From: Halomonas alkalicola
Lineage (GTDB): Bacteria > Pseudomonadota > Gammaproteobacteria > Pseudomonadales > Halomonadaceae
NCBI RefSeq assembly: GCF_030704205.1
Contig: NZ_CP131913.1
Span: 1 to 64,000, forward strand
Reading direction: 5' to 3'
Length of the DNA stretch: 64,000 nucleotides
Of this stretch, positions 1 to 8,571 are shown piece by piece (position 1 is the first letter of the stretch; each line of letters begins with the position of its first letter). The notes beneath the pieces were generated by a model. It was not told the origin of the DNA. It was given only the letters and a program-made list of their open reading frames with translations, and did not search any database. A program made the translations under genes and the position numbers.

Positions 1-735
1 GTGCCGGTTGAAATCGTTGAGGTGATGCGTCGATCCACTCAAGGCATAACCCGACCCTATATTTGTCGTGGTGATGATGGTCATGTCTACTTCGTGAAAG
101 GAGTAGGCGCGGGACGGCGTAGTCAGCTATGCGAGTGGATCGCCGGCTCGCTTGCGCTGGAAATCGGTCTTCCGGTGGCACCTTTCGAGATCGTGCATGT
201 CCCCGATGAGCTGATAGAGCTCGAGGCTGGTCTGGATCTTGGCGACCTGGGGATCGGGCCCGCCTTTGCCTCGCGGGAATGCGGCGTATCGGAGCTGAGC
301 TTCAGCCGAGTGAAGGATGTGCCGAGCGAGCTGCAGCAGCAGGTGCTGGCTTTCGACTGGTGGATTCACAACGCAGACCGCATACTGACAGCCAGGGGTG
401 GCAATCCGAACCTGTTCTGGGATGAGGGAGCCGGTGAACTGGTAGTGATCGACCACAACCAGGCCTTTGATCAGGCCTTCGATCCGCATGACTTTCAAGC
501 GCACCATGTGTTCCGCGCCCAGGCGGCTACGATTCATCATGACTGGTTGCGCCGGCATGAGCTGGCCGATGCCATGATCGCGGCGCTGCAGCACTGGGAC
601 AGCATACTCGAACAGGTTCCCGAAGAGTGGTGGTACCTCGACGAGGAGCTAATCACCCGAGTCGATTTTGATCATGAAGCGATTCGCCAAGGGCTAGCCC
701 AGGTGAATCGCGACGAATTCTGGGGGTGGCAATGA
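1..735 (+). CDS. HipA-like kinase-fold protein (HipA_2 type)
   Basis: Protein of 244 residues resembling the small HipA-like family that usually sits beside a DUF3037 gene, as here. Visible motifs are a nucleotide-loop-like stretch near the N-terminus (VYFVKGVGAG), a catalytic-like WWIHNADR segment near residue 120 and a metal-site-like VVIDHNQAF near residue 150, laid out as in HipA kinases. It is much shorter than true HipA (about 420-440 residues) and lacks the HipA N-terminal domain. The frame opens with GTG at the first base of the window, so the true start could lie further upstream. It overlaps the next gene by an ATGA junction, which indicates translational coupling. Its substrate is unknown. 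Confidence 0.7.
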   Translation: MPVEIVEVMRRSTQGITRPYICRGDDGHVYFVKGVGAGRRSQLCEWIAGSLALEIGLPVAPFEIVHVPDELIELEAGLDLGDLGIGPAFASRECGVSELSFSRVKDVPSELQQQVLAFDWWIHNADRILTARGGNPNLFWDEGAGELVVIDHNQAFDQAFDPHDFQAHHVFRAQAATIHHDWLRRHELADAMIAALQHWDSILEQVPEEWWYLDEELITRVDFDHEAIRQGLAQVNRDEFWGWQ

Positions 736-1571
736 AGCGCATAGCGTGCCAGTACGTGATTGTACGTTTCATGCCCTATGTGGAAACTGGTGAGTTCGCC
801 AACGTCGGCGTGGTGATGATCTCTCCGCGCGACCGCTATTTCGGGTTCAAGTTAGAAACTCGGCGCTATGCACGGCTAACAAGCTTCTTCAAAGATCTGG
901 AGGGGCGGCTGTATCGCTCTGCTATTTATGCCGTTAAGCAAGAGCTGGAGCGCGTTCATGCACTACTCAAGGACACTGGGTTTGAACAGCGCTTCAAGCA
1001 CAACGACGAGGCATTCGCCAAGCAACTTTTTACGGAGCTCACTCGCCCTCGCGAAACGATGCTGCGTTTCAGCGAACCACGGGTAGTGTTGGCCGAAGAG
1101 CCTGAAAAGAAACTGGATGAGCTGTTTGGTTATTATGTCGAGCATAGCTTCGCGACCAAGCAATATCGCGAAACCGTGCTGGAAAGCCAGCTTCGTCGAC
1201 TACTGTACCAGGCAAAGCTCGGGGAGCGTTTTACTCCTGAGAAATTGGGCGATGCCGAGTATCACGTTAGCTTCCCCTTCGTTGAAAAGCAGCAGGCTGA
1301 GGTTGTGTGCGCCATTAAGCCGCTTAACCTAGGGCAGCAGGACTCTAGCCACATCGTCGAACATGGTGGCAAGTGGCAGTTTCGGATCAATGAGCTCAAA
1401 CGACGTCACCGCTTGCCCCGGCGTGTGCTCTTTGCCGTAGATGGGCCCGATGATGATAGCCAGCGGGGCGAGGCCTACCACCATGCCGTAGCGTTGCTGC
1501 AGCAGACCGGGGTCAGTGTCCTGCCGATGGCGCATAAAGATGCCGTGCTAGAGTTTGCCAAGGCAGAGTAA
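732..1571 (+). CDS. DUF3037 family protein
   Basis: Basic soluble protein of about 279 residues. The N-terminus (CQYVIVRFMPYVETGEFANV) is the typical opening of DUF3037 proteins, which are of unknown function and repeatedly found next to small HipA-like kinases. ATG at 732 overlaps the TGA of the preceding gene and is preferred over the in-frame GTG at 726. The pairing suggests that the two products work together, possibly as kinase and partner, but nothing in the sequence shows a catalytic motif here. Confidence 0.75.
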   Translation: MKRIACQYVIVRFMPYVETGEFANVGVVMISPRDRYFGFKLETRRYARLTSFFKDLEGRLYRSAIYAVKQELERVHALLKDTGFEQRFKHNDEAFAKQLFTELTRPRETMLRFSEPRVVLAEEPEKKLDELFGYYVEHSFATKQYRETVLESQLRRLLYQAKLGERFTPEKLGDAEYHVSFPFVEKQQAEVVCAIKPLNLGQQDSSHIVEHGGKWQFRINELKRRHRLPRRVLFAVDGPDDDSQRGEAYHHAVALLQQTGVSVLPMAHKDAVLEFAKAE

Positions 1572-1595
1572 GTGCGTTTTGCATCGGTAGTCAGT

Positions 1596-1838
1596 ATGGC
1601 GTACAAAGTTACTTATGTAGAAGCACTGTGCGATTACCGGTTGCGTGTAGTCTTTGCAGATGGCTCCAGTGGTGTTGTTTCGCTTAAGGACAGGTTGTTC
1701 GGTCCAGTGTTCGAGCCACTAAGAGATCCAGTTTTATTTTTTCTGGTAACCATCGATGAATTTGGGGTTGTCTGTTGGCCTAACGGTGCAGACCTAGCAC
1801 CTGATGCACTTTATAAGCAGATAGAGAAGGCTGCATAA
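1596..1838 (+). CDS. DUF2442 domain protein
   Basis: Small protein of 80 residues with the DUF2442 pattern: an N-terminal beta-strand ligand-like segment (YRLRVVFADGSSGVVSL) and a C-terminal WPNGADLAPDALY motif. DUF2442 proteins often accompany toxin-like DUF4160 genes, but no such partner is present here. The ATG at 1596 is preferred over the GTG at 1572, which lies immediately after the previous stop. It is probably cotranscribed with the two genes upstream. Confidence 0.7.
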   Translation: MAYKVTYVEALCDYRLRVVFADGSSGVVSLKDRLFGPVFEPLRDPVLFFLVTIDEFGVVCWPNGADLAPDALYKQIEKAA

Positions 1839-2220
1839 GGCCTTAGCGGGTTGGTAGCCTTCCCTTATCGCTAATATTCCATCAAATCAATCAGTTAACG
1901 AGACCGCCCAAAACGTGAAATCGCGTTTCCGGCATTTTTGACGCGGATTCCGCGAAACGCGATTTTCGGAAAAAATGCCGATTTTGGCCCTCAAGCGGCC
2001 GGCGGGACAGGGCAGCGAAACGGCAACATTTCCGGCCCGGTGGCAAAGATGCCGCCGATTTCATGGAGTGGCGTTTTCAGCAATAATTCCGATTTTTACT
2101 AGCGCCCTAACGAGTTTCAGGCAGAAAAATCCCCCCATTTTGCCGTGCCTGACCATCCTCGCGGTGTTCGCCAGGCCTGCACCGCATCGCGGGCCACTCT
2201 AGCGGAAAGCACCAAGCCCG

Positions 2221-2249
2221 CACCGCGCCGGGTCAGACTCCCGGCGGCG
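2221..2249 (-). repeat. type B repeat (GCCGCCGGGAGTCTGACCC)
   Basis: Read on the minus strand, this is GCCGCCGGGAGTCTGACCC followed by GGCGCGG. The same string occurs on the plus strand near 24735 and 25727. It contains the GTCTGACCC arm of the main repeat family but has different flanks. Confidence 0.6.
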
Positions 2250-2514
2250 AGCAGGGCCTAAGCCAATAGCCACAGCATTGATATATCGAAATGGCAGGGG
2301 TCTGACCCAAGCTGACCTCCAAGAGCTCGAATTATGAACACGATGCTTGCAGTCTCGTATGCACCTCAGCGAGCTGATCAGCTGCGACCCCTTCAGAAAA
2401 ACACTTGCCAATCCCTCTGCATCCTCTCCCCAAAAAACACCATGAAAGCGATTAGGCTGTGATTGCTAAAGCGAGGCGACTGACGAAAAGTAAGTTCGCT
2501 CGAAATGGCACATG

Positions 2515-2760
2515 GAGAATAAGCTCCACTGGTCCTTGGATGTGGCGTTGCGCGAAGATGCCTGCAAAAACCATCGCTATCAGGCGGCTTAAAATCTCGC
2601 TAGGGTTCGTCATATCGCCTTGACCTACTTGAAAGGGGAGATCCGTTTCAAAGGCGGCATCCTGCGAAAATAGAAGTAAGTTGCGCTGGACGAAACCTAT
2701 CTGGCGAACACTTCGGGGTGCAGTGGTTTATGCGCTTTCCTTGCGTCCGGCGCACTCATG
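2515..2760 (+). pseudogene. ISAs1-family transposase, C-terminal remnant
   Basis: Translation from 2515 gives ENKLHWSLDVALREDACKN, then an internal stop, then NLARVRHIALTYLKGE and KGGILRK. This matches the conserved C-terminal part of ISAs1-family transposases (HW.LDV..ED then RR.ALN.L). Stops at about 2590 and 2671 and a later frameshift show that it is dead. The N-terminal and catalytic core regions are missing. A second piece of the same family lies at about 6000-6074, on the other side of the AT-rich cassette. Confidence 0.65.
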
Positions 2761-2774
2761 ACAAGGCATAGATA

Positions 2775-3929
2775 ATGTCAAAATTAATTTTTTTTATGTT
2801 GCCTTTCGATTTCATGCGAGTGTTTTGGATAATCACTCCATTCGATTTGGTTGCTGTGATATATTTATTGTATTTGGCGACTGAAAAAAAACTCAGCGAT
2901 AAATTGTTGCTAACTTTTGTAATTTTGTTGTTTCCTATTTTTTCTATAATAGCAGCAGGTGGGATTAAAAATTCCTTTGTAGCAGATCAGCACTTTATAC
3001 TTGTTATGGGTTTGTTTGTTTCAGCTGTTAAAGGTTTTGTAGTAGTTGATGTGGTAGTTCGTGAAAAAAAAATCGACTTACATGCGTTAGCGATCGGGTT
3101 TTTAGTGTTGAACTTTGTTTCTTTGGCTTTGATATTGCAAGGATATGGGTTTAGTGGCTCAGGCCGTGCCCAAGGTGTTTTAAATCAATCAAATGCGTTG
3201 GGTGTATTTCAGAGCTTTGTATTTTCGCTAGCGCTGGTTATTATTTTTAAGTATCGGATTTTAGGTGCTTTGCTTCTCTTTAGTTCAATATTGTTATCCA
3301 TTGCATCAGGCTCTCGCGGCTCCTTTGTCACTATGGGGGTTGTGCTTATGTTTTACTTGTTTCTTATGGCTAGGCTAGATAAAAAAAGTAATATTGCTGT
3401 ATTGTTTACAGTAACATTTATCGCTGTTTTAATGACGTTGGGCGTTAATTATTTTGTAGAATATTTTGACCGGGTTGGCTTTGCTGGCGCCTCAAGAGTT
3501 GGGGATTTCTTGATGACTGTATTTGGTCATGAAGGGGGGTTTCGCCAAGAGTTTGAGGAGGCTCGTGGCAATCTTAATCTAGCTGCCTGGGATTACTTTT
3601 TATTAAATCCGTCAATTATTGGTGTCGGTTATGGGGAGGCGCTTTCAGTTCTCGATGGCGGTGCGCGTCCTCATAATATTATTTTTCTTTCTTTAATAGA
3701 GCTGGGGTTTCTTGGTTCATTTTACTTTCTTATTATTCTTGCTGTCTCTGGTTATTATTCTCTGAGGTTAGCGCTTTCAAGCAGATCAAACATATGGTTA
3801 TTTTTATTTTATGTTTGTTTTTGTCTTGCTGCGTTTAGAACACCTTTCTACTTCCTTGCAGCTATGCCATGGTTTGTGATAATCGGGTCTTGGTATTTTG
3901 GTTATATTAGAAAACAGGCGGTTATATGA
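2775..3929 (+). CDS. wzy: O-antigen polymerase-like membrane protein (Wzy)
   Basis: Very hydrophobic protein of 384 residues with about ten predicted membrane segments and a large extracytoplasmic loop around residues 215-300. This layout is typical of Wzy polymerases and O-antigen ligases, which join undecaprenyl-linked repeat units on the periplasmic face. Supporting motifs are the SGSRGSF stretch near residue 180 and the RPHNIIFLSLIELGF segment near residue 297, where ligase/polymerase proteins carry a conserved H-N. The coding sequence is clearly AT-rich relative to its neighbours, as is common for wzy. It overlaps the GT2 gene by ATGA. Polymerase rather than ligase is inferred from the adjacent flippase gene. 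Confidence 0.75.
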   Translation: MSKLIFFMLPFDFMRVFWIITPFDLVAVIYLLYLATEKKLSDKLLLTFVILLFPIFSIIAAGGIKNSFVADQHFILVMGLFVSAVKGFVVVDVVVREKKIDLHALAIGFLVLNFVSLALILQGYGFSGSGRAQGVLNQSNALGVFQSFVFSLALVIIFKYRILGALLLFSSILLSIASGSRGSFVTMGVVLMFYLFLMARLDKKSNIAVLFTVTFIAVLMTLGVNYFVEYFDRVGFAGASRVGDFLMTVFGHEGGFRQEFEEARGNLNLAAWDYFLLNPSIIGVGYGEALSVLDGGARPHNIIFLSLIELGFLGSFYFLIILAVSGYYSLRLALSSRSNIWLFLFYVCFCLAAFRTPFYFLAAMPWFVIIGSWYFGYIRKQAVI

Positions 3930-4708
3930 ATCCCTCTCTTTCAATCTGCATTCCTACTTATAACCGTGCAGGACTAGTCTCACAGTTGGTCCAGCGTCTC
4001 TTGTCCAACCCCGGCTCTTTCGAAATCTGCGTTCATGTCGATGGCTCGACAGATGACACGCTACACCGGCTATCCCAAATTCAAGACCCAAGGTTGCGAG
4101 TTTCCTCAGCCGAAAATCAGGGTAGAGCTGGCGCCTTAGTAGCGGCTGTTGCATCTGCCTCTGGGCGCTATTGCATGTTGTTCGACGATGATGATGATCT
4201 GAGCTCCGCTGGCCTGGCGCGCGTCTTAAGAGATTGCGCCGAACCTCTTCCAGATGGATGTGTAGGACGAGTTTATCACCTGGCTGATGAAGCTGGTATA
4301 AGGGTTGGCACTTCCTTTCCTGTTGAGCGATCTAATCTAGTTGCTCTTCGTGCAGATTATGGAGTCAGGGGGGATAAGAAAGAGGTTGTTCTTACCGAGC
4401 CACTGCGTGTCGCTATGAGAATCGACAAGACGTATCGGCGTGTACCAACATCGCTTTATTGGACGCGTCTTGCTATGACGCACGATATCTTGTGCATCAA
4501 TGAAGTGATCGGAAAAAAAAACTATCTCGAGGGTGGGATGTCGGACTCGATTAAGCGTCTCAAACAGCAGAATGCGGCGCCAATGATATTACTCCACAAG
4601 GCACGGCTGTCGGCATTTGTTCGCCGTCGCTTCAAGTCCTGGCGCTTTGCCGGTCGCTCTGTCGTTGCCATTTTGGCTTACAGCGCAAACAAGCTGAGAT
4701 TTCGTTGA
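3926..4708 (+). CDS. family 2 glycosyltransferase
   Basis: Protein of 260 residues with a GT-A fold signature: an N-terminal LSICIPTYNRAGLV motif, a HVDGSTDDT nucleotide-binding segment near residue 40, and a run of aspartates (FDDDDD) near residue 87 in the DXD position that binds the metal and UDP-sugar. It probably adds one sugar of the repeat unit on the cytoplasmic face of the membrane. It overlaps both neighbours by a few bases, so wzy-GT2-wzx form one translationally coupled unit. Acceptor and donor cannot be told from sequence. Confidence 0.85.
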   Translation: MNPSLSICIPTYNRAGLVSQLVQRLLSNPGSFEICVHVDGSTDDTLHRLSQIQDPRLRVSSAENQGRAGALVAAVASASGRYCMLFDDDDDLSSAGLARVLRDCAEPLPDGCVGRVYHLADEAGIRVGTSFPVERSNLVALRADYGVRGDKKEVVLTEPLRVAMRIDKTYRRVPTSLYWTRLAMTHDILCINEVIGKKNYLEGGMSDSIKRLKQQNAAPMILLHKARLSAFVRRRFKSWRFAGRSVVAILAYSANKLRFR

Positions 4709-5919
4709 TGCAACGGATGCCAATTCGTGTTGTAGGCGAAGTGATGTTCGCTCGAGTTCTTCCGGGCGCACTGAATCTCCTTGTTATCATTCTCGTTGGG
4801 CGGTATCTATCGGCGGTTGAGTACGGGCAGTTTTCACTGCTCCTAGCGACGATCACGCTCTTTGTATCGGTTGTTATTGGCCCTATAGAGCAGGCCATTG
4901 TTCCGCTGCATGCACGGCAGGCCTTGGCCGAAGGCAAAGGATCATTTGAGGGGCAGTTGTTAGGTGCTATAGTGTTTATAGTCGGAGTGTTAGGTATACT
5001 CACTCTTGGCTTCGTGCTTCTTGGGCTTGTGCAACCTGCTTGGTTGCTTCTTTTTTTATCATCATCTTTTTCTCGAGTGTTTCAGCCTATCTTGCGCGCC
5101 CGCTTGCAGTTTTGGAGTTATGGCTTAGCAGAGATAATGAAGGCTGCCGTCGCCCTAGTCTTTGTTGTCTTATTCCTCCGCTACACCCCTGATGCCTCGA
5201 CCGCGGTACTATTATATGCCATAGGGCTCTTTACTGGAACTGTAGTCGGTTGGATTTTGGCTGGGTTTCCGCTTCCCCGTTTGCCTAACCGGGCCTTTTT
5301 TAAGAACGTTATCCCCGTTGGCACAGGGCTTACTTCTTCTACGTTGGCTGAGGCTCTCCTTTTCGTGGGAGCGCGCTATGTGATAATGTTGTTCGGTTCG
5401 CCGCAGTTTTTGGGAGTGTTTTCATTCGCGCTGGATCTTGCCCAACGTAGTGTCGGGGTAATGATTAATATTGCGAGTTTTGCCATTATTCCTCGAGCTT
5501 ATGTGAAGTCGGCGCAGGGTGACGATCGGGTCTTCCGTAAAATGCTTGTCCGCGGTGCACTAACTGCGGGAGGGATGTCGCTCATCGTTTTCACCGGGAT
5601 CATGGGGCTTGAGTATTTCGGTATTATTGCGCAATATCTAGGGGATGGCTTTAGCGAGTTTGCGTTTATCGCAGTCTCGGCTGCCGTAGTCATCAATCGC
5701 CTAAAAAAACTCTCTGTTGATCCTGTACTCGTAAGCCGGGGCATCATAAGAGCAATCCCGATGGCCTACATCATGGTCGGCCCCTTCTCGTTGCTACTGA
5801 TATCAGGAGCGTTACTTTTGGACAGTGAGGCTTTGGTTCTTGCTATCTATGCCATCAGTTATTTTTTAGTTGCACTGCTTACGCTTGCTGCGTGTCGCAG
5901 TGTTACGAGAATGACATAA
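4708..5919 (+). CDS. wzx: polysaccharide flippase (Wzx-like)
   Basis: Membrane protein of about 403 residues with 12 or so hydrophobic segments and the N-terminal pattern of the polysaccharide biosynthesis/flippase family (ARVLPGALNLLVIILVGRYL). These proteins move undecaprenyl-diphosphate-linked repeat units across the inner membrane. ATG at 4708 shares its A with the TGA of the upstream gene (TGATG), so it is preferred over the TTG at 4705. It is the last gene of the AT-rich cassette and is followed by ISAs1 debris. Confidence 0.8.
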   Translation: MQRMPIRVVGEVMFARVLPGALNLLVIILVGRYLSAVEYGQFSLLLATITLFVSVVIGPIEQAIVPLHARQALAEGKGSFEGQLLGAIVFIVGVLGILTLGFVLLGLVQPAWLLLFLSSSFSRVFQPILRARLQFWSYGLAEIMKAAVALVFVVLFLRYTPDASTAVLLYAIGLFTGTVVGWILAGFPLPRLPNRAFFKNVIPVGTGLTSSTLAEALLFVGARYVIMLFGSPQFLGVFSFALDLAQRSVGVMINIASFAIIPRAYVKSAQGDDRVFRKMLVRGALTAGGMSLIVFTGIMGLEYFGIIAQYLGDGFSEFAFIAVSAAVVINRLKKLSVDPVLVSRGIIRAIPMAYIMVGPFSLLLISGALLLDSEALVLAIYAISYFLVALLTLAACRSVTRMT

Positions 5920-5999
5920 GGTCTCTTGGTGAGGGATTACTACATTCAGACATAGCTGAATGATGGCGTTACGCCGGCGGTAATGTCAAAGCTATCACC

Positions 6000-6074
6000 C
6001 GCCAGGGAAATGCATGACAAACCGACCTACAACTTGTGGCGATTGATGGCAAGACGCTGCGCGGCCCCTACTGA
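6000..6074 (+). pseudogene. ISAs1-family transposase, catalytic-motif remnant
   Basis: The frame around 6033-6071 reads LVAIDGKTLRGPY, the highly conserved first-aspartate motif (AIDGKTLRG) of ISAs1-family transposases, and ends in a stop. Nothing else of the element is recognisable. The surrounding gap of about 245 bases holds no gene. Confidence 0.7.
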
Positions 6075-6165
6075 GGTACATCGGTTGCTCGGCAGCTATA
6101 GAGCTAAGCTTAGTGGTTAATTCTAAATAATCACTTATTTTATAAGGTGTTTTGATGTTGAACGA

Positions 6166-7308
6166 GTGGCTGAAAAATCAGTGAAAGTCACACATATTAT
6201 CATTGGCCTGAATGTCGGTGGTGCCGAATTAATGCTCAAGCGCTTGATCGAGTCACACCGTGAGCAACCAGGCATCGAGCATTGTGTAATTTCGCTGACC
6301 GACAAGGGTGTGTTGGGGGAGCGGCTGACCAAGCAAGGAATTGCAGTGCATTGCTTGTATATGTCCTCCATCATTAAGGGCCCTATAACCTTTTTCAGGT
6401 TGCGCAGTTTGCTGAAGGCCTTTCGCCCCGATGTTGTCCATACTTGGATGTATCATGCTGATCTGCTGGGTGGGTTGGCAGCACGAAGTCTCGGCCTGCG
6501 GAATCTGGTGTGGTGCATTCGCAGTACCGAGATTCACAAAGGCGGCAGTAAGGTTACCCTGCTGATCCGTAAGGTATGTGCCTGGCTGTCAGGCTGGTTG
6601 CCTCGCGTAATTGTGTGCGCAGCAGACGCTTCCCGCAAAGTACATGAGGCGGTTGGCTATGCACCGCATAAAATGCAGGTGATACCAAACGGGTTTGAGC
6701 TTGATAAGTTGGTGTCCACGCAGAGCCCTAAAGCTAGTATTCGGGATTCGATGGGGATAAGTCAAGACTGTAAGCTTGTGGTGTCAATTGGCCGATATAA
6801 CCCTGTTAAAGACCACAAAACCTTTATCGAAGCGGCAGGGAAGGTGGCTTCACTGCGTGATGATGTCAAGTTTATACTGATTGGGCGTGACCTTGAGCGC
6901 TCGAATTCGCAGCTCATGGCTCTGATTGACGCAACAGCCCAGGCAGATACCTTTTATCTGTTGGGCGAGCGCAACGATGTCCCTGCCTGTCTACAAGCTA
7001 GTGATGTTTTTTGCCTGCATTCCGTTACCGAGGGCTTCCCCAATGTTTTGGGGGAGGCAATGGCCATTGGTTTGCCCTGTGTAACTACGGACGTAGGTGA
7101 TGCTGGCTACCTGTTAAATAACCCTGATTGGGTGGTGCCTGCTGCCACACCCGGTCAGCTTGCCGAGAAGCTCAATGCTTTGTTGTCCCTGCCACACGCT
7201 GAGAGGTTGGCACTGGGTGAAGCGGCAGCTTGCCGTATTCGTGAACATTTTACTATGGAAGTGATCAGTCGTCGCTATTACCAACTTTACACTTCGCTTC
7301 TCGACTAA
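6166..7308 (+). CDS. family 4 glycosyltransferase
   Basis: GT-B fold enzyme of 380 residues. The N-terminal domain opens with VTHIIIGLNVGGAELMLKRL, typical of GT4 enzymes. The C-terminal domain has SIGRYNPVKDHKTFIEA, FCLHSVTEGFPNVLGEAMA (the EX7E-type region) and a CVTTDVGDAG segment that bind the nucleotide-sugar. It likely adds a sugar to the growing lipid-linked unit. The start is uncertain: GTG at 6166 has a weak ribosome site, and GTG at 6181 is an alternative. Confidence 0.85.
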   Translation: MAEKSVKVTHIIIGLNVGGAELMLKRLIESHREQPGIEHCVISLTDKGVLGERLTKQGIAVHCLYMSSIIKGPITFFRLRSLLKAFRPDVVHTWMYHADLLGGLAARSLGLRNLVWCIRSTEIHKGGSKVTLLIRKVCAWLSGWLPRVIVCAADASRKVHEAVGYAPHKMQVIPNGFELDKLVSTQSPKASIRDSMGISQDCKLVVSIGRYNPVKDHKTFIEAAGKVASLRDDVKFILIGRDLERSNSQLMALIDATAQADTFYLLGERNDVPACLQASDVFCLHSVTEGFPNVLGEAMAIGLPCVTTDVGDAGYLLNNPDWVVPAATPGQLAEKLNALLSLPHAERLALGEAAACRIREHFTMEVISRRYYQLYTSLLD

Positions 7309-7338
7309 AGTTATTTTCCTTTTAAGATAGATTCTTTT

Positions 7339-8544
7339 ATGCATAATAACGCATTTAACTCTACTTTTCGGCTCGTGATCCTGGCTGGCTTCGCTCGCTC
7401 CCTTGTCAACTTCCGTGGCCCCTTGGTCAAGGCCCTTTGCGATGCTGGCCTCGAAGTCCATGCCATTGCCCCTGACCTCCACTATGACTTGGAAACCCAA
7501 TTGCAGCTTGAAGCTTGGGGTGTCATTACCCATGACGTGTCTATGCAGCGCACGGGCACCAATCTGCTGAGAGACCTGAAGACGCTACGCCATTTGTACC
7601 GTCTTTTCCGCGAAATCAAGCCCGATATATTGCTCGGCTACACTATCAAGCCGGTGATTTATGGCACCTTGGCGGCTTGGCTTGCCAAGGTGCCCAAGCG
7701 TTATGCGCTGATCACCGGGCTGGGGTATGCCTTCACTGGTGAGGCGCGAGGCAAGCGTGGGCTGATCCAACGCATGGTTCGTGGGCTCTATCGTCAGGCG
7801 CTGAAGCGTGCCGACCTGGTGTTCTTCCAGAACCCTGATGACGAGACGTTGTTCAGGCAACTCGGGCTTCTCAGCCAGGAGGCGCCTTCCAAGGTCGTCA
7901 ACGGCTCGGGGATCGATACTGCGCGGTTCACACAAGCTCCGCTGCCTAAGGGCAGCCCCAACTTTTTGCTGATCGCTCGCCTGCTGGGTGACAAGGGTGT
8001 ACGCGAGTACGTGGAGGCGGCGGCCTGGGTCCGTGAACGCCACCCGGAAATCACTTTCAAGGTCGTAGGCGATATCGATGCCAATCCAGACTCCATTACG
8101 CGGCAGGAGCTGGAAGCCTGGATCGCAGCAGGGCATATCGAGTACCTGGGCCGGCTGGATGACGTGCGCCCGGCGATTGCTGATTCGAGTGTCTATGTGC
8201 TGCCCAGCTATCGTGAAGGCACCCCGCGTACCGTGTTGGAGGCGATGGCCATGGGCCGACCGATCATTACCACCGATGCCCCCGGCTGCCGCGAGACGGT
8301 AGTGGAGGGCGAAAACGGGTACCTAGTGCCGGTGAAGTCTGTCGACCCTCTGGTCGGTGCGATGCAGCGCTTTATCGATCAGCCTGAGCTTGTGGCTAGG
8401 ATGGGGCAGCGGTCACGGGCCATCGCGGAAGAGAAGTACGACGTGCACAAGGTCAACGCGGTGATGCTAGAGGCGATGGGCATCGCCGTGCCCGTTGCAC
8501 AGCCGAGGCGCAGCAGTGCTATCGCCGATAGCGTGTTAGGCTAG
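7339..8544 (+). CDS. family 4 glycosyltransferase (PglA/WbpY-like)
   Basis: Protein of 401 residues with a GT4 layout: an N-terminal LVILAGFARSLVNFRGPLV loop, IKPVIYGTLAA and ALITGLGYAF in the acceptor domain, and VYVLPSYREGTPRTVLEAMA with ITTDAPGCRETV in the donor domain. Close relatives include enzymes adding HexNAc to a diNAcBac- or FucNAc-type lipid-linked sugar, which would suit the pglCDE-like genes downstream. That specificity is inferred. It ends 27 bases before the Septu-like ATPase gene, with no obvious terminator between them. Confidence 0.85.
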   Translation: MHNNAFNSTFRLVILAGFARSLVNFRGPLVKALCDAGLEVHAIAPDLHYDLETQLQLEAWGVITHDVSMQRTGTNLLRDLKTLRHLYRLFREIKPDILLGYTIKPVIYGTLAAWLAKVPKRYALITGLGYAFTGEARGKRGLIQRMVRGLYRQALKRADLVFFQNPDDETLFRQLGLLSQEAPSKVVNGSGIDTARFTQAPLPKGSPNFLLIARLLGDKGVREYVEAAAWVRERHPEITFKVVGDIDANPDSITRQELEAWIAAGHIEYLGRLDDVRPAIADSSVYVLPSYREGTPRTVLEAMAMGRPIITTDAPGCRETVVEGENGYLVPVKSVDPLVGAMQRFIDQPELVARMGQRSRAIAEEKYDVHKVNAVMLEAMGIAVPVAQPRRSSAIADSVLG

Positions 8545-8571
8545 AAATGCCCCTTACCAATCGAGCCCGCC

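Larger units (their letters stand above)
1839..2774. other. gene-poor stretch with hairpin, repeat and IS debris
   Basis: No intact gene is visible in these 936 bases. The segment holds an extended hairpin (CGGCATTTTT at 1930-1939 pairing with AAAAATGCCG at 1971-1980), one copy of the type B repeat at 2221-2249, an isolated GGGTCTGACCC repeat arm near 2299, and the decayed C-terminal part of an ISAs1-family transposase. It separates the GC-rich left end from the AT-rich polysaccharide cassette. Confidence 0.6.
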
